Shown here: positions 7,068 to 14,018 of the stretch, one piece after another
Layout: each line of letters begins with the position of its first letter
How positions within the stretch are numbered: position 1 is the first letter of the stretch
DNA from: an uncultured Peptococcaceae bacterium
GTDB lineage: Bacteria > Bacillota > Desulfitobacteriia > Desulfitobacteriales > Syntrophobotulaceae
Length of the DNA stretch: 18,175 nt
Assembly (NCBI GenBank): GCA_937892995.1
Contig: CALBJS010000114.1
Coordinates: 1-18,175, forward strand
Reading direction: 5' to 3'
The notes under the pieces: model-generated
Databases searched by the model: none
What the model was told of the DNA's origin: nothing
The model's input: only the letters and a program-made list of their open reading frames with translations
Program-made: the position numbers and the translations under genes

Positions 7068-9062
7068 ATGAGTGGAGAACGATTAAGTGAACTCAAAAGG
7101 ATCATCGAGAAAGCCAATTATCATTACTATGGTTTAGATGATCCAATTCTAAGTGATGCGGAATATGATTCTTATATGCAGGAATTATTGGAAATTGAAA
7201 AAAAATACCCGGAATTGGTGACCAATGATTCTCCATCTCAAAGAGTAGGAGGATTTGTAGCTTCCCAGTTCCCCAAGGTTCGTCATTCCGAGACGCTCTT
7301 AAGCTTAGATAACGCTTTTGATGCAGGGGATTTAAAAGATTTTGATCGAAGGGTGCGTAGCGTCATTCCTGAAATTGAATATCTTGTTGAACTTAAAATA
7401 GACGGTCTTACCGTTGCTTTGACCTATGAAGATGGCGTGCTGCAAAGAGCAGCAACCCGTGGGGATGGGGAAGTGGGGGAAGAGATTACGGCTAATGTCA
7501 AAACGATTAGGGCCGTACCTCTTAGACTATGGGAAAATTCAGAAATAGAAGTTCTCCCTGTCTTAGATGTACGGGGAGAGGGATATATGCCCAAAGAGTC
7601 CTTTCTTCAACTGAATAGGGAAAGGGAAGAGGAAGAGCTTGCCTTTTTTGCAAATCCCAGGAATGCTGCGGCTGGATCTCTTCGCCAGCAGGACTCTAAG
7701 ATTACTGCTCAAAGGAAACTGGGCTATTTTTCTTATCAGTTGCTACAGGCCGAGCAACTTGGTCTTAGAACACAGCAAGAAGTGCTCAAAGCTTTAAGTG
7801 AATATGGTTTTAATGTTAACCGTAATTATAAAGTCTTTAATAATATAGATGAAGTAATTGAATACTGTAGTATGATGACTGGTGAAAGACATAGTTTTCC
7901 TTATGATATAGATGGCTTAGTTATTAAGGTGAATAATTTGACCCATCAGAGGGAGTTAGGTTACACCGCCAAAAGTCCTCGTTGGGCTATTGCTTATAAA
8001 TTTCCTGCGGAGCAAGTGGAAACAATAGTTAAGGATATCGTGATTAATGTTGGACGCACAGGGGTACTTACCCCGACGGCTATTCTTAAGAACGTTTTTG
8101 TAGCCGGTTCTACCGTGGGTAGAGCTACTTTGCATAACTTGGATAACATCAGAGATAAAGACATCAGGATCGGGGATTATGTATTGCTTCATAAGGCAGG
8201 GGATGTGATTCCGGAAATTATTAAATCACTGCCGCAAAAAAGAACAGGTGATGAGACTGTTTTTAAGATGCCCGAAGAGTGTCCGGCTTGCGGAAGTCCT
8301 GTCTCCAGGCTTGAGGGAGAAGTCGCCCATCGCTGCCAAAACATTTCTTGTCCCTCTCGACAGAGGGAGGCTCTAATTCATTTCGTTTCCAGAGATGCTA
8401 TGAATATTGAGGGACTTGGACCGGCTGTAGTAAGCCAATTACTTGATAATCAGCTAATCAAAGATGCTGCCGACTTGTATTTTCTTGAATATTCCAGGCT
8501 TATCGGCTTAGAACGCATGGGCGAAAAAGCTGTTCAAAATCTTCTGGATGCAATCGAGTCGAGTAAACAAAGAGGACTTGCTCCTTTGATCTTTGCCTTA
8601 GGTATTAGGCATGTAGGAGTAAAAATAGGCAAGGTTCTGGCAAATAGATATGGAACAATGGAAGCTTTACTAAATGCTTCGGAAGATGAGCTTCAAAGTA
8701 TAGGAGATATCGGGGAAATAATGGCCAAAAGTATTGTAAATTTCTTTAGGGATGAGGCTAATCAGAATTTTATCAAGAAACTTGAAGTTGCAGGGGTTAA
8801 AATGTTTGCCGAAAGGCAAGTGACTACTCAAATTCTCGCTGGAAAAAGTATTGTCGTCGCCGGGACACTTAAGGAATGGGATAGAAGAGGGATTGAACAA
8901 CTGATTGAAAGCTTAGGAGGAAAATTTACTTCCAGTGTAAGCAGAAATACTTCTTTTGTGGTATATGGAGAAAGCGCAGGCTCTAAATTAGATAAGGCTC
9001 GAGGGCTAGGGATAACTGCATATAATGAAGAAGAATTCAAACAAATAATTCGTGATAGTTAG
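7068..9062 (+). CDS. ligA: NAD+-dependent DNA ligase
   Basis: LigA seals DNA nicks in replication and repair using NAD+. The 664 residues carry the full domain set: domain Ia (1 to about 65, NAD+ contacts including YHYY near 18-21), the adenylation domain with KIDG and AMP-accepting Lys110, RGDG (131-134), the OB fold, a four-cysteine zinc finger (Cys405, Cys408, Cys423, Cys428), helix-hairpin-helix repeats (about 440-580) and a BRCT domain (about 588-664). AGGGG at 7056-7060 supports the start. The pcrA-ligA order is common in Firmicutes. No rho-independent terminator directly follows; the first + strand candidate is at 9226-9250. Confidence 0.96.
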   Translation: MSGERLSELKRIIEKANYHYYGLDDPILSDAEYDSYMQELLEIEKKYPELVTNDSPSQRVGGFVASQFPKVRHSETLLSLDNAFDAGDLKDFDRRVRSVIPEIEYLVELKIDGLTVALTYEDGVLQRAATRGDGEVGEEITANVKTIRAVPLRLWENSEIEVLPVLDVRGEGYMPKESFLQLNREREEEELAFFANPRNAAAGSLRQQDSKITAQRKLGYFSYQLLQAEQLGLRTQQEVLKALSEYGFNVNRNYKVFNNIDEVIEYCSMMTGERHSFPYDIDGLVIKVNNLTHQRELGYTAKSPRWAIAYKFPAEQVETIVKDIVINVGRTGVLTPTAILKNVFVAGSTVGRATLHNLDNIRDKDIRIGDYVLLHKAGDVIPEIIKSLPQKRTGDETVFKMPEECPACGSPVSRLEGEVAHRCQNISCPSRQREALIHFVSRDAMNIEGLGPAVVSQLLDNQLIKDAADLYFLEYSRLIGLERMGEKAVQNLLDAIESSKQRGLAPLIFALGIRHVGVKIGKVLANRYGTMEALLNASEDELQSIGDIGEIMAKSIVNFFRDEANQNFIKKLEVAGVKMFAERQVTTQILAGKSIVVAGTLKEWDRRGIEQLIESLGGKFTSSVSRNTSFVVYGESAGSKLDKARGLGITAYNEEEFKQIIRDS

Positions 9063-9145
9063 ATATCAAAGTAATGGTCAAGGACGTATATAAAATCATA
9101 ATTGAGAAGCATATAATGTTAGGGAAAATAATAAAGGTTTAAAAA

Positions 9146-9173
9146 TTAAAAAAACCACCTGTTTAGTGTGGTT
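9146..9173 (-). terminator. Rho-independent terminator of the small - strand gene
   Basis: Arms AACCAC (9153-9158) and GTGGTT (9168-9173) form a 6-bp stem with a 9-base loop. On the - strand the stem runs into seven consecutive T residues (A-run at 9148-9154 on the + strand). There is no T-run on the + side, so it acts on - strand transcripts. Confidence 0.6.
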
Positions 9174-9180
9174 CAGACTG

Positions 9181-9208
9181 GAGCAGAATGGCGTGTAGCC
9201 GTTTGCTC
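9181..9208. other. Stem-loop in the shared 3' region
   Basis: GAGCAGAATGGC (9181-9192) pairs with GCCGTTTGCTC (9198-9208): 11 pairs with one bulged G, one G-T wobble and a 5-base loop. Neither strand has a following T-run, so this is an internal structural element rather than a terminator. It lies between the two opposing terminators. Confidence 0.5.
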
Positions 9209-9225
9209 TTATTCTTTTGTCTCCT

Positions 9226-9250
9226 AATAACACAGTTTAGTGTTATTTTT
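9226..9250 (+). terminator. Rho-independent terminator on the + strand
   Basis: AATAACAC (9226-9233) and GTGTTATT (9240-9247) form an 8-bp stem with a 6-base loop, followed by a T-run ending at 9250. It may end pcrA-ligA transcription or a short antisense RNA. It lies 10 bases from the stop codon of the convergent small gene. Confidence 0.6.
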
Positions 9251-9259
9251 CTAGAATAA

Positions 9260-9409
9260 CTACTGTAAGTTAGATGTGTGCATTTTTTTTAGAGTTTGGT
9301 TATACTTTTCTCTGGTTGCCGTTATAGCATTGTAGAGAGGTAATTCTACCAATAGCCCTAATGCCAGTCCACCACTTACATAAGCAACTGAAGTTAAGAT
9401 TTCTGTCAT
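9260..9409 (-). CDS. Small hydrophobic peptide, 49 aa (toxin-like or small membrane protein)
   Basis: This short gene is supported by its signals. AAAGGAGGAATTTAA directly precedes the ATG, a near-consensus ribosome binding site, and a promoter and a terminator flank it. The peptide starts MTEILTSVAYVSGGLALGLL. Residues about 4-21 form one hydrophobic, glycine-containing segment able to span or lie in a membrane. The rest is polar and basic (Arg33, Lys35, Lys41, Lys42). I recognise no family. Size, single hydrophobic segment, charged tail and convergent + strand terminator resemble type I toxins, but a stand-alone small membrane protein is also possible. It lies downstream of the P-loop gene on the same strand, separated from it by a strong terminator, so it is probably an independent unit. 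Confidence 0.65.
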   Translation of the reverse strand: MTEILTSVAYVSGGLALGLLVELPLYNAITATREKYNQTLKKMHTSNLQ

Positions 9410-9465
9410 TTAAATTCCTCCTTTCTATATATTCTTTCAAGCTTTAGAATTATTATTCTTGATTT

Positions 9466-9494
9466 AGTATATGGTATAAATTCATAAATAGCAA
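9466..9494 (-). promoter_or_regulatory. Predicted sigma-A promoter of the 49-aa gene
   Basis: Read on the - strand: TTGCTA (9489-9494, 4 of 6 to consensus), a 17-base spacer and TATACT (9466-9471, 5 of 6). A start near 9459 gives a leader of about 50 bases ending in the AAAGGAGG ribosome binding site. Confidence 0.5.
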
Positions 9495-9529
9495 TATAAA
9501 ATTGAAACTTAACATAGATTTTACAATTA

Positions 9530-9547
9530 AAAGCTAAAGTTAGCTTT
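9530..9547. repeat. Perfect inverted repeat, possible operator
   Basis: AAAGCTAA and TTAGCTTT, 8-bp arms with a 2-base spacer, lie in the AT-rich stretch between the small gene's promoter and the P-loop gene terminator. No T-run follows closely on either strand. A TTGACA begins at 9549 but has no clear -10 partner. Whether it binds a protein is unknown. Confidence 0.35.
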
Positions 9548-9628
9548 ATTGACAGAACATTCTTGACTTATTCTTTAGAAATATGTTCATAAATTAAAAA
9601 TTATCTAAAAAATTAAACTAAAAATATT

Positions 9629-9671
9629 AAAAAAGCGTTCATCTAGCAGAATTGGCTGCAGGATGAACGCT
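9629..9671 (-). terminator. Strong rho-independent terminator of the P-loop gene
   Basis: Arms 9634-9649 and 9656-9671 (outer parts AGCGTTCATC and GATGAACGCT) form a 16-position stem with one A-A mismatch and one G-T pair around a 6-base loop. On the - strand it is followed by a run of six T (9629-9634). It begins 12 bases after the stop codon of the - strand gene. Confidence 0.85.
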
Positions 9672-9682
9672 CTACATTACTT

Positions 9683-10426
9683 TTAGGAAATTAAAATATT
9701 TAATTTATCGATAGGTTTTTTGTTTAGGTAAAGAGCTTCTCCGGTATGAGGAATGTAGTAAAAACCATCGTTAAATTTATTATCAATTCCGGCTAGAAGT
9801 ACCGGTAGATTTTCATATTTAAGATCTAGTAGTTTACAGACATTACTTGACCAGTTTTCTGGAAAGGGATTAAGCATTACAAGGTTTGCATGTTGGAATA
9901 ATGGTTTGGCTTTGGGTGTAATTTTTTTGAGAGAACCGAGGACTGACCAGATTTCGATTAAAGGATTATCATCTTCATTTTGACTGGCAGTTATATAGTG
10001 AAGTCTGTTAAGTTGCTCCACGAATTCGGGTAGGGACCAATATTTAGCTGGAAAATCAACAAAGATTCTTACCTTGTTATCGATGTTTTTTTCATTTTGA
10101 ATACTCCAAGTAGCTAAGCATTCGAGAAAAGTGATGATACGAGGGGCGTAGTCGCAGGCACAATAGTAGATACCAGGTCTATTAGGTTCGGTAACCCAAG
10201 ATAGATTTGTGTCATACGCATTTATGGTAACAATAGGGTTCCTTTTAGGATTGTACCAGATGCGTTTTTCGGAGTCGGTAAGAACGATATTAATAGAATC
10301 ATCCTCAACATAGTCTTTTTCTTGGAGTATGGACCAAATTAGGCGGGTTTTTCCGGAACCTGCTTCACCCAAGATAAGGTGACTTCCAGGAAGAAACTTT
10401 TCAAAAGGCCTGATACTCTGCTCCAT
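9683..10426 (-). CDS. P-loop ATP-binding protein of unknown function (possible FtsK/HerA/VirD4-like)
   Basis: I do not recognise the exact family. The 247-residue protein has a clear Walker A, GEAGSGKT (20-27), after a hydrophobic strand (SHLILG). A Walker B-like strand VRIFVD ends at Asp124 but lacks the usual following glutamate. Later strands (ANLVMLNPF and a C-terminal GEALYL) loosely recall the FtsK/HerA/VirD4 ATPase core. No signal peptide or membrane segment is seen. The near-consensus AGAAAGGAAG lies 8 bases before the ATG at 10426; the ATG at 10432 is only 2 bases from it, so the shorter form is preferred. It opposes all flanking housekeeping genes and has its own terminator, so it looks like an inserted, independent unit between ligA and gatC. 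Confidence 0.75.
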   Translation of the reverse strand: MEQSIRPFEKFLPGSHLILGEAGSGKTRLIWSILQEKDYVEDDSINIVLTDSEKRIWYNPKRNPIVTINAYDTNLSWVTEPNRPGIYYCACDYAPRIITFLECLATWSIQNEKNIDNKVRIFVDFPAKYWSLPEFVEQLNRLHYITASQNEDDNPLIEIWSVLGSLKKITPKAKPLFQHANLVMLNPFPENWSSNVCKLLDLKYENLPVLLAGIDNKFNDGFYYIPHTGEALYLNKKPIDKLNILIS

Positions 10427-10611
10427 GGGCATTACTTCCTTTCTGATTTAGTTTTATCATACTTGTTCTTATCTCTGCCAGGAAAGACTCAACCATTTTT
10501 AAAACCTTTTTCAGACATTATCTATTCTATTTTACTTATCTAATTCTACATTTACCCCATTTCCCCTTTTTAGTTTTTAATTATGTCTTAAAAAACTTTG
10601 GTGAAATTATT

Positions 10612-10650
10612 AAGATAGGCTGTAATTATGTATTTTCTTGCTCCTATCTT
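10612..10650. repeat. Inverted repeat upstream of gatC
   Basis: AAGATAGG (10612-10619) and CCTATCTT (10643-10650) are perfect 8-bp arms separated by 23 bases. The right arm abuts the predicted -35 of the gatCAB promoter. It could be an operator pair or a leader structure for an earlier start, or chance in AT-rich DNA. The rest of the 268-base space between the divergent genes shows nothing else I can support. Confidence 0.3.
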
Positions 10651-10666
10651 CGATATTTGTTATATT
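10638..10666 (+). promoter_or_regulatory. Predicted promoter of gatCAB
   Basis: TTGCTC (10638-10643, 3 of 6), a 17-base spacer and TATATT (10661-10666, 5 of 6), about 28 bases before the AAAGGTAGG ribosome binding site of gatC. The divergent P-loop gene upstream means gatC needs its own promoter. Confidence 0.45.
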
Positions 10667-10700
10667 TATTTATATTCGCTGTAATGAAAGGTAGGTTAAA

Positions 10701-10985
10701 ATGAAGATATCAAGAGATGAAATGAAACATGTTGCTCATTTAGCTAGATTAAAGTTGAATGAAGCGGAGATTGATTTGTACACACTCCAGATGAATTCGA
10801 TCTTAGAATATGCAGCCAGGCTTCAATATATTGACACAAGTAACATTGAACCCACCACTCATGCTGTGCAACTTTATAATGTCATGAGAGATGATGAGGT
10901 AAAGGTATCGCTACCCCAAAACCAAGTGCTTGCTAATGCACCTGAAGCGGAAGATGGATTTTTCCAAGTTCCCAGGATTGTATAA
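10701..10985 (+). CDS. gatC: Asp/Glu-tRNA amidotransferase subunit C
   Basis: GatC is the small stabilising subunit of the GatCAB amidotransferase; it wraps around GatA and helps assemble GatA with GatB. The 94-residue length and the sequence are typical: VAHLARLKLNEAEI near the N-terminus, then NSILEYAARLQYIDTSNIEPTTHA, and the conserved MRDDEV and APEAEDGFFQVPRIV at the C-terminus. AAAGGTAGG just before the ATG is a good ribosome binding site. It is the first gene of gatC-gatA-gatB, with 54 bases to gatA. Confidence 0.95.
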   Translation: MKISRDEMKHVAHLARLKLNEAEIDLYTLQMNSILEYAARLQYIDTSNIEPTTHAVQLYNVMRDDEVKVSLPQNQVLANAPEAEDGFFQVPRIV

Positions 10986-11039
10986 ACCATATTTTCTATC
11001 TTGAATTAAGTTTCAGATTTGGAAGGGAGAATTTCGGAT

Positions 11040-12506
11040 ATGAAAACGATCAACAAGTCGCTTGATGGTCTACATAGCATGCTGGTTAATAAGGAAATAA
11101 GTTGTACGGAATTAACGAAGGCCTTTATAAAACAAATGCATTGCTGTGAGCCTAGAATTCAGGCATTTCTTGCTACTTCTGAAGATACAGCCTTGATGAG
11201 AGCTGCAGAAGTGGATAAAAAAATAGCAAATAATGAATCGATCGGACCTTTAGAAGGGTTACCTGCAGGATTAAAGGATAATATCTGCATGCAAGGAATC
11301 CCTACAACCTGTGGTTCCCATATGTTAGAGTCCTTTATATCACTATATGATGCCACAGTCACTAAAAGACTAAAAGACGCAGGTGCAATAGTATTAGGCA
11401 AACTGAATTTGGATGAGTTCGCAATGGGTTCGACAACGGAAAGCTCTGCTTTTCATCCTACGTATAATCCTTGGGATTTAGAAAGGGTTCCCGGAGGCTC
11501 CTCCGGTGGTTCCGCGGCAGCAGTCTCGGCCTGTGAAGTTGCTTATTCCCTGGGTTCAGACACAGGAGGATCGATTCGCCAGCCAGCATCATTCTGTGGA
11601 GTTGTTGGTTTAAAACCAACTTACGGCAGGGTATCTCGTTATGGTGTGGTAGCTGTCGCTTCTTCTTTGGATCAGGTAGGGATTCTTAGTAAGACTGTAA
11701 GAGATAATGCCCAGGTTCTTAATGCCATTGCAGGCTATGATCCGCAAGATTCAACTTCAATTACCGCTAATATTCCAGATTATACCCAATTTCTAGAAAA
11801 TAATGTAAAGGGGCTTAAAATCGGAGTCCCCAAAGAATTCTTTTCCCAGGAACTAACCACAGATAAAGCTGAAGTTATTAATAAGGCTCTTGAAACGCTG
11901 GAACAACTGGGAGCAGAAATAGAAGAATGTTCCCTGCCGCATATGAAATATGCGATGGCTGCTTATTATATTATTGCTATGGCCGAAGCAAGTTCTGAAC
12001 TTGCCTGTTTTGATGGGGTACGTTACGGGCATCGGGCCGAAGCGAATGATATGATTGAGATGTTTAAGAATACAAGGGCGGAGGGGTTCGGACAAGAAGT
12101 CAAAAGGAGAATCATGCTGGGTACTTATGTCTTAAGTTCAGGTCATTATGAAGATTACTATCTTAAGGCCCAGAAAGTTCGGACCTTGATTAAAGAAGAC
12201 TTCAATCAAGTATTTTCTAAATATGATGCCTTACTAGGACCGACTAATCCTCAAACCGCACCTAAGATTGGAGAAAGTTCGGATCCCTTAGCGGTTTATT
12301 TAGAGGATATTTTTACAATTCCCGCCAACCTTGCGGGATTGCCGGCGTTATCAATTCCTGCCGGTTTTGTACAGGGGTTGCCATTCGGGATGCAGCTTAT
12401 TGGCAAGCATTTCGATGAAGGATTACTGTATAGAATAGCCTATACTTTCGAACAGAATACTGACCATCATCACCAAGTTCCCGTACTACTCAGGGAGGTG
12501 AATTAA
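11040..12506 (+). CDS. gatA: Asp/Glu-tRNA amidotransferase subunit A
   Basis: GatA is the glutaminase subunit; it releases ammonia from glutamine for transamidation of Glu-tRNA(Gln) and/or Asp-tRNA(Asn). The 488 residues are an amidase-signature enzyme with the complete Ser-cisSer-Lys triad at the standard positions: Lys79 (in AGLKDN), Ser154 (in PGGSSGGSAA) and Ser178 (in SDTGGSIRQPA). I chose the ATG at 11040, 9 bases after GGAAGGGAGA, over the in-frame TTG at 11019, which lies within that ribosome binding site. The stop codon is one base from the gatB start, and the gatB ribosome binding site lies in the gatA 3' end, so the two are probably coupled. Confidence 0.96.
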   Translation: MKTINKSLDGLHSMLVNKEISCTELTKAFIKQMHCCEPRIQAFLATSEDTALMRAAEVDKKIANNESIGPLEGLPAGLKDNICMQGIPTTCGSHMLESFISLYDATVTKRLKDAGAIVLGKLNLDEFAMGSTTESSAFHPTYNPWDLERVPGGSSGGSAAAVSACEVAYSLGSDTGGSIRQPASFCGVVGLKPTYGRVSRYGVVAVASSLDQVGILSKTVRDNAQVLNAIAGYDPQDSTSITANIPDYTQFLENNVKGLKIGVPKEFFSQELTTDKAEVINKALETLEQLGAEIEECSLPHMKYAMAAYYIIAMAEASSELACFDGVRYGHRAEANDMIEMFKNTRAEGFGQEVKRRIMLGTYVLSSGHYEDYYLKAQKVRTLIKEDFNQVFSKYDALLGPTNPQTAPKIGESSDPLAVYLEDIFTIPANLAGLPALSIPAGFVQGLPFGMQLIGKHFDEGLLYRIAYTFEQNTDHHHQVPVLLREVN

Positions 12507-12507
12507 C

Positions 12508-13962
12508 ATGTCCTATCGTGAACAATACGAAATGGTATGTGGGGTTGAAACTCACGTCGAGATGGCTACTAAGACCAAGATTTTCTGTGGTTGTAGTACT
12601 GAGTTTGGTCAAGGACAAAATACACAGGTCTGCCCTGGTTGTCTCGGACTTCCGGGAACTTTACCTGTACTGAATCGAGAAGCAGTGAATTTGGCGATCA
12701 AAGCAGGTTTGGCTTTGAATTGCAAGATTGCCGAATTCACCAAATTCGATCGCAAAAATTATTTTTATCCGGACCTTTCCAAAAACTATCAGACTTCACA
12801 GTTTGATCGCCCTATCTGTGAGAATGGCTGGCTGGAAATTAATGTGGCCGGCGAAAAAAAGAGAATTGGGATTACCAGGGCTCATATGGAAGAGGATGCA
12901 GGCAAGCTGGTTCATAGTGGAGAAACGATCACCACTTCCAACAGTTCGGGAGTGGATTATAATCGTGCGGGTATGCCCCTTTTGGAGATTGTATCGGAAC
13001 CCGACATGAGAACGGTCGACGAAGTGGTGGCTTACTTAGAAGGGCTTATTCAGGTTATGGAGTACGCAGGGATTTCCGATTGTAAACTTGAACAAGGCTC
13101 AGTACGATTTGATATTAATGTTTCTTTACGAAAAAGAGGGAGTAAGGAATTCGGGACCAGAACCGAGACTAAAAACTTGAATTCTTTTTCTTCTGTTCGT
13201 CGTTGTCTAGAATACGAGATTGAACGTCAGGCTGAGCTTTTAGAATCTGGGGAAGAGGTTATTCAAGAAACAAGAACTTGGGATGAGGGCAAAGGGGTGA
13301 CACTTTCTTTACGTTCGAAAGAAGATGCTCCGGATTATCGTTATTTTCCTGAGCCAAACCTACCTCCTATCCTTATTGATAAGGAGTGGGTGGAGAAGAT
13401 TAAAGCAACTATGCCTGAACTGCCGATGGCTAAGCGGGAAAGGCTTGAGTCTTTGGGGCTTTCGGAATACGATGCCGTAGTACTCACAGCAACCAAAGCA
13501 ATGGGCGATTACTTTGACCAAGCCTTAGAAAAATTTGATGATGCCAAAACTCTTGCTAATTGGATGATGGGAGATCTTAGTGCTTTACTCAAAACTAATT
13601 TATGCTCCTTTGCTGATTCTCCTGTGGCCCCTCAACAGTTAGCAACCCTGTTAACCTTAATTCAAAAAGGAAATATCAGCGGTAAGATAGCAAAGACCGT
13701 GCTGGAAGAAATTTATAACACAGGTAAGAATCCCGAAATTATTATTAAAGAAAAAGGACTTGCCCAAATTAGTGATGAGTGTCAATTAGAAAAGATAGTT
13801 CTTGAAGTTATTAGTTCCAATCCCAAATCGGTGAGTGATTATCAAGCAGGAAAGAAAAACGCTATCGGGTTTTTAGTAGGACAGGTAATGAAAGCAACCA
13901 AGGGACAAGCTAATCCCGGATTGGTTAATAAATTGCTTAAAGAAAGATTATCAAAAGAGTAA
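12508..13962 (+). CDS. gatB: Asp/Glu-tRNA amidotransferase subunit B
   Basis: GatB is the kinase/transamidase subunit: it activates the mischarged aminoacyl-tRNA with ATP and receives ammonia from GatA through a tunnel. The 484 residues include the N-terminal CGVETHVEM signature, the zinc-binding cysteines Cys27, Cys29, Cys42 and Cys45 (FCGCS and VCPGCLGLPG), the catalytic-cradle stretch with HMEEDAGK, and GSVRFDINVS. The helical and YqeY-like tRNA-binding tail runs from about residue 340 and ends KATKGQANPGLVNKLL. GGGAGGTG lies 8 bases before the ATG. Presence of GatCAB suggests that GlnRS and/or AsnRS is missing or supplemented, which this window cannot show. Confidence 0.96.
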   Translation: MSYREQYEMVCGVETHVEMATKTKIFCGCSTEFGQGQNTQVCPGCLGLPGTLPVLNREAVNLAIKAGLALNCKIAEFTKFDRKNYFYPDLSKNYQTSQFDRPICENGWLEINVAGEKKRIGITRAHMEEDAGKLVHSGETITTSNSSGVDYNRAGMPLLEIVSEPDMRTVDEVVAYLEGLIQVMEYAGISDCKLEQGSVRFDINVSLRKRGSKEFGTRTETKNLNSFSSVRRCLEYEIERQAELLESGEEVIQETRTWDEGKGVTLSLRSKEDAPDYRYFPEPNLPPILIDKEWVEKIKATMPELPMAKRERLESLGLSEYDAVVLTATKAMGDYFDQALEKFDDAKTLANWMMGDLSALLKTNLCSFADSPVAPQQLATLLTLIQKGNISGKIAKTVLEEIYNTGKNPEIIIKEKGLAQISDECQLEKIVLEVISSNPKSVSDYQAGKKNAIGFLVGQVMKATKGQANPGLVNKLLKERLSKE

Positions 13963-14018
13963 GTAATTCTGGTCGAGTGCTTGGTTTTTGGCATACAGCT
14001 AACGAAAGGAAGATGAGA

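Larger units (their letters stand above)
9112..9250 (+). ncRNA. Possible + strand antisense RNA (unproven)
   Basis: A perfect TATAAT lies at 9112-9117, but without a convincing -35. A rho-independent terminator (9226-9250) ends the stretch. A transcript from about 9124 to 9250 would be roughly 125 bases and would contain three hairpins. It would be antisense to the 3' untranslated part of the small - strand gene at 9260-9409, overlapping it by about 100 bases. This is inference from layout only; read-through from ligA to the same terminator is an equally simple explanation. Confidence 0.25.

Noticed and set aside
10456..10484. Possible promoter of the P-loop gene (TATGAT on the - strand)
   Set aside because: The -10 is acceptable but the paired -35 matches only 2 of 6 and there is no extended TG.
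12728..13009. 93-codon + strand frame inside gatB
   Set aside because: It is a shifted frame within an intact gatB and contains no plausible domain.
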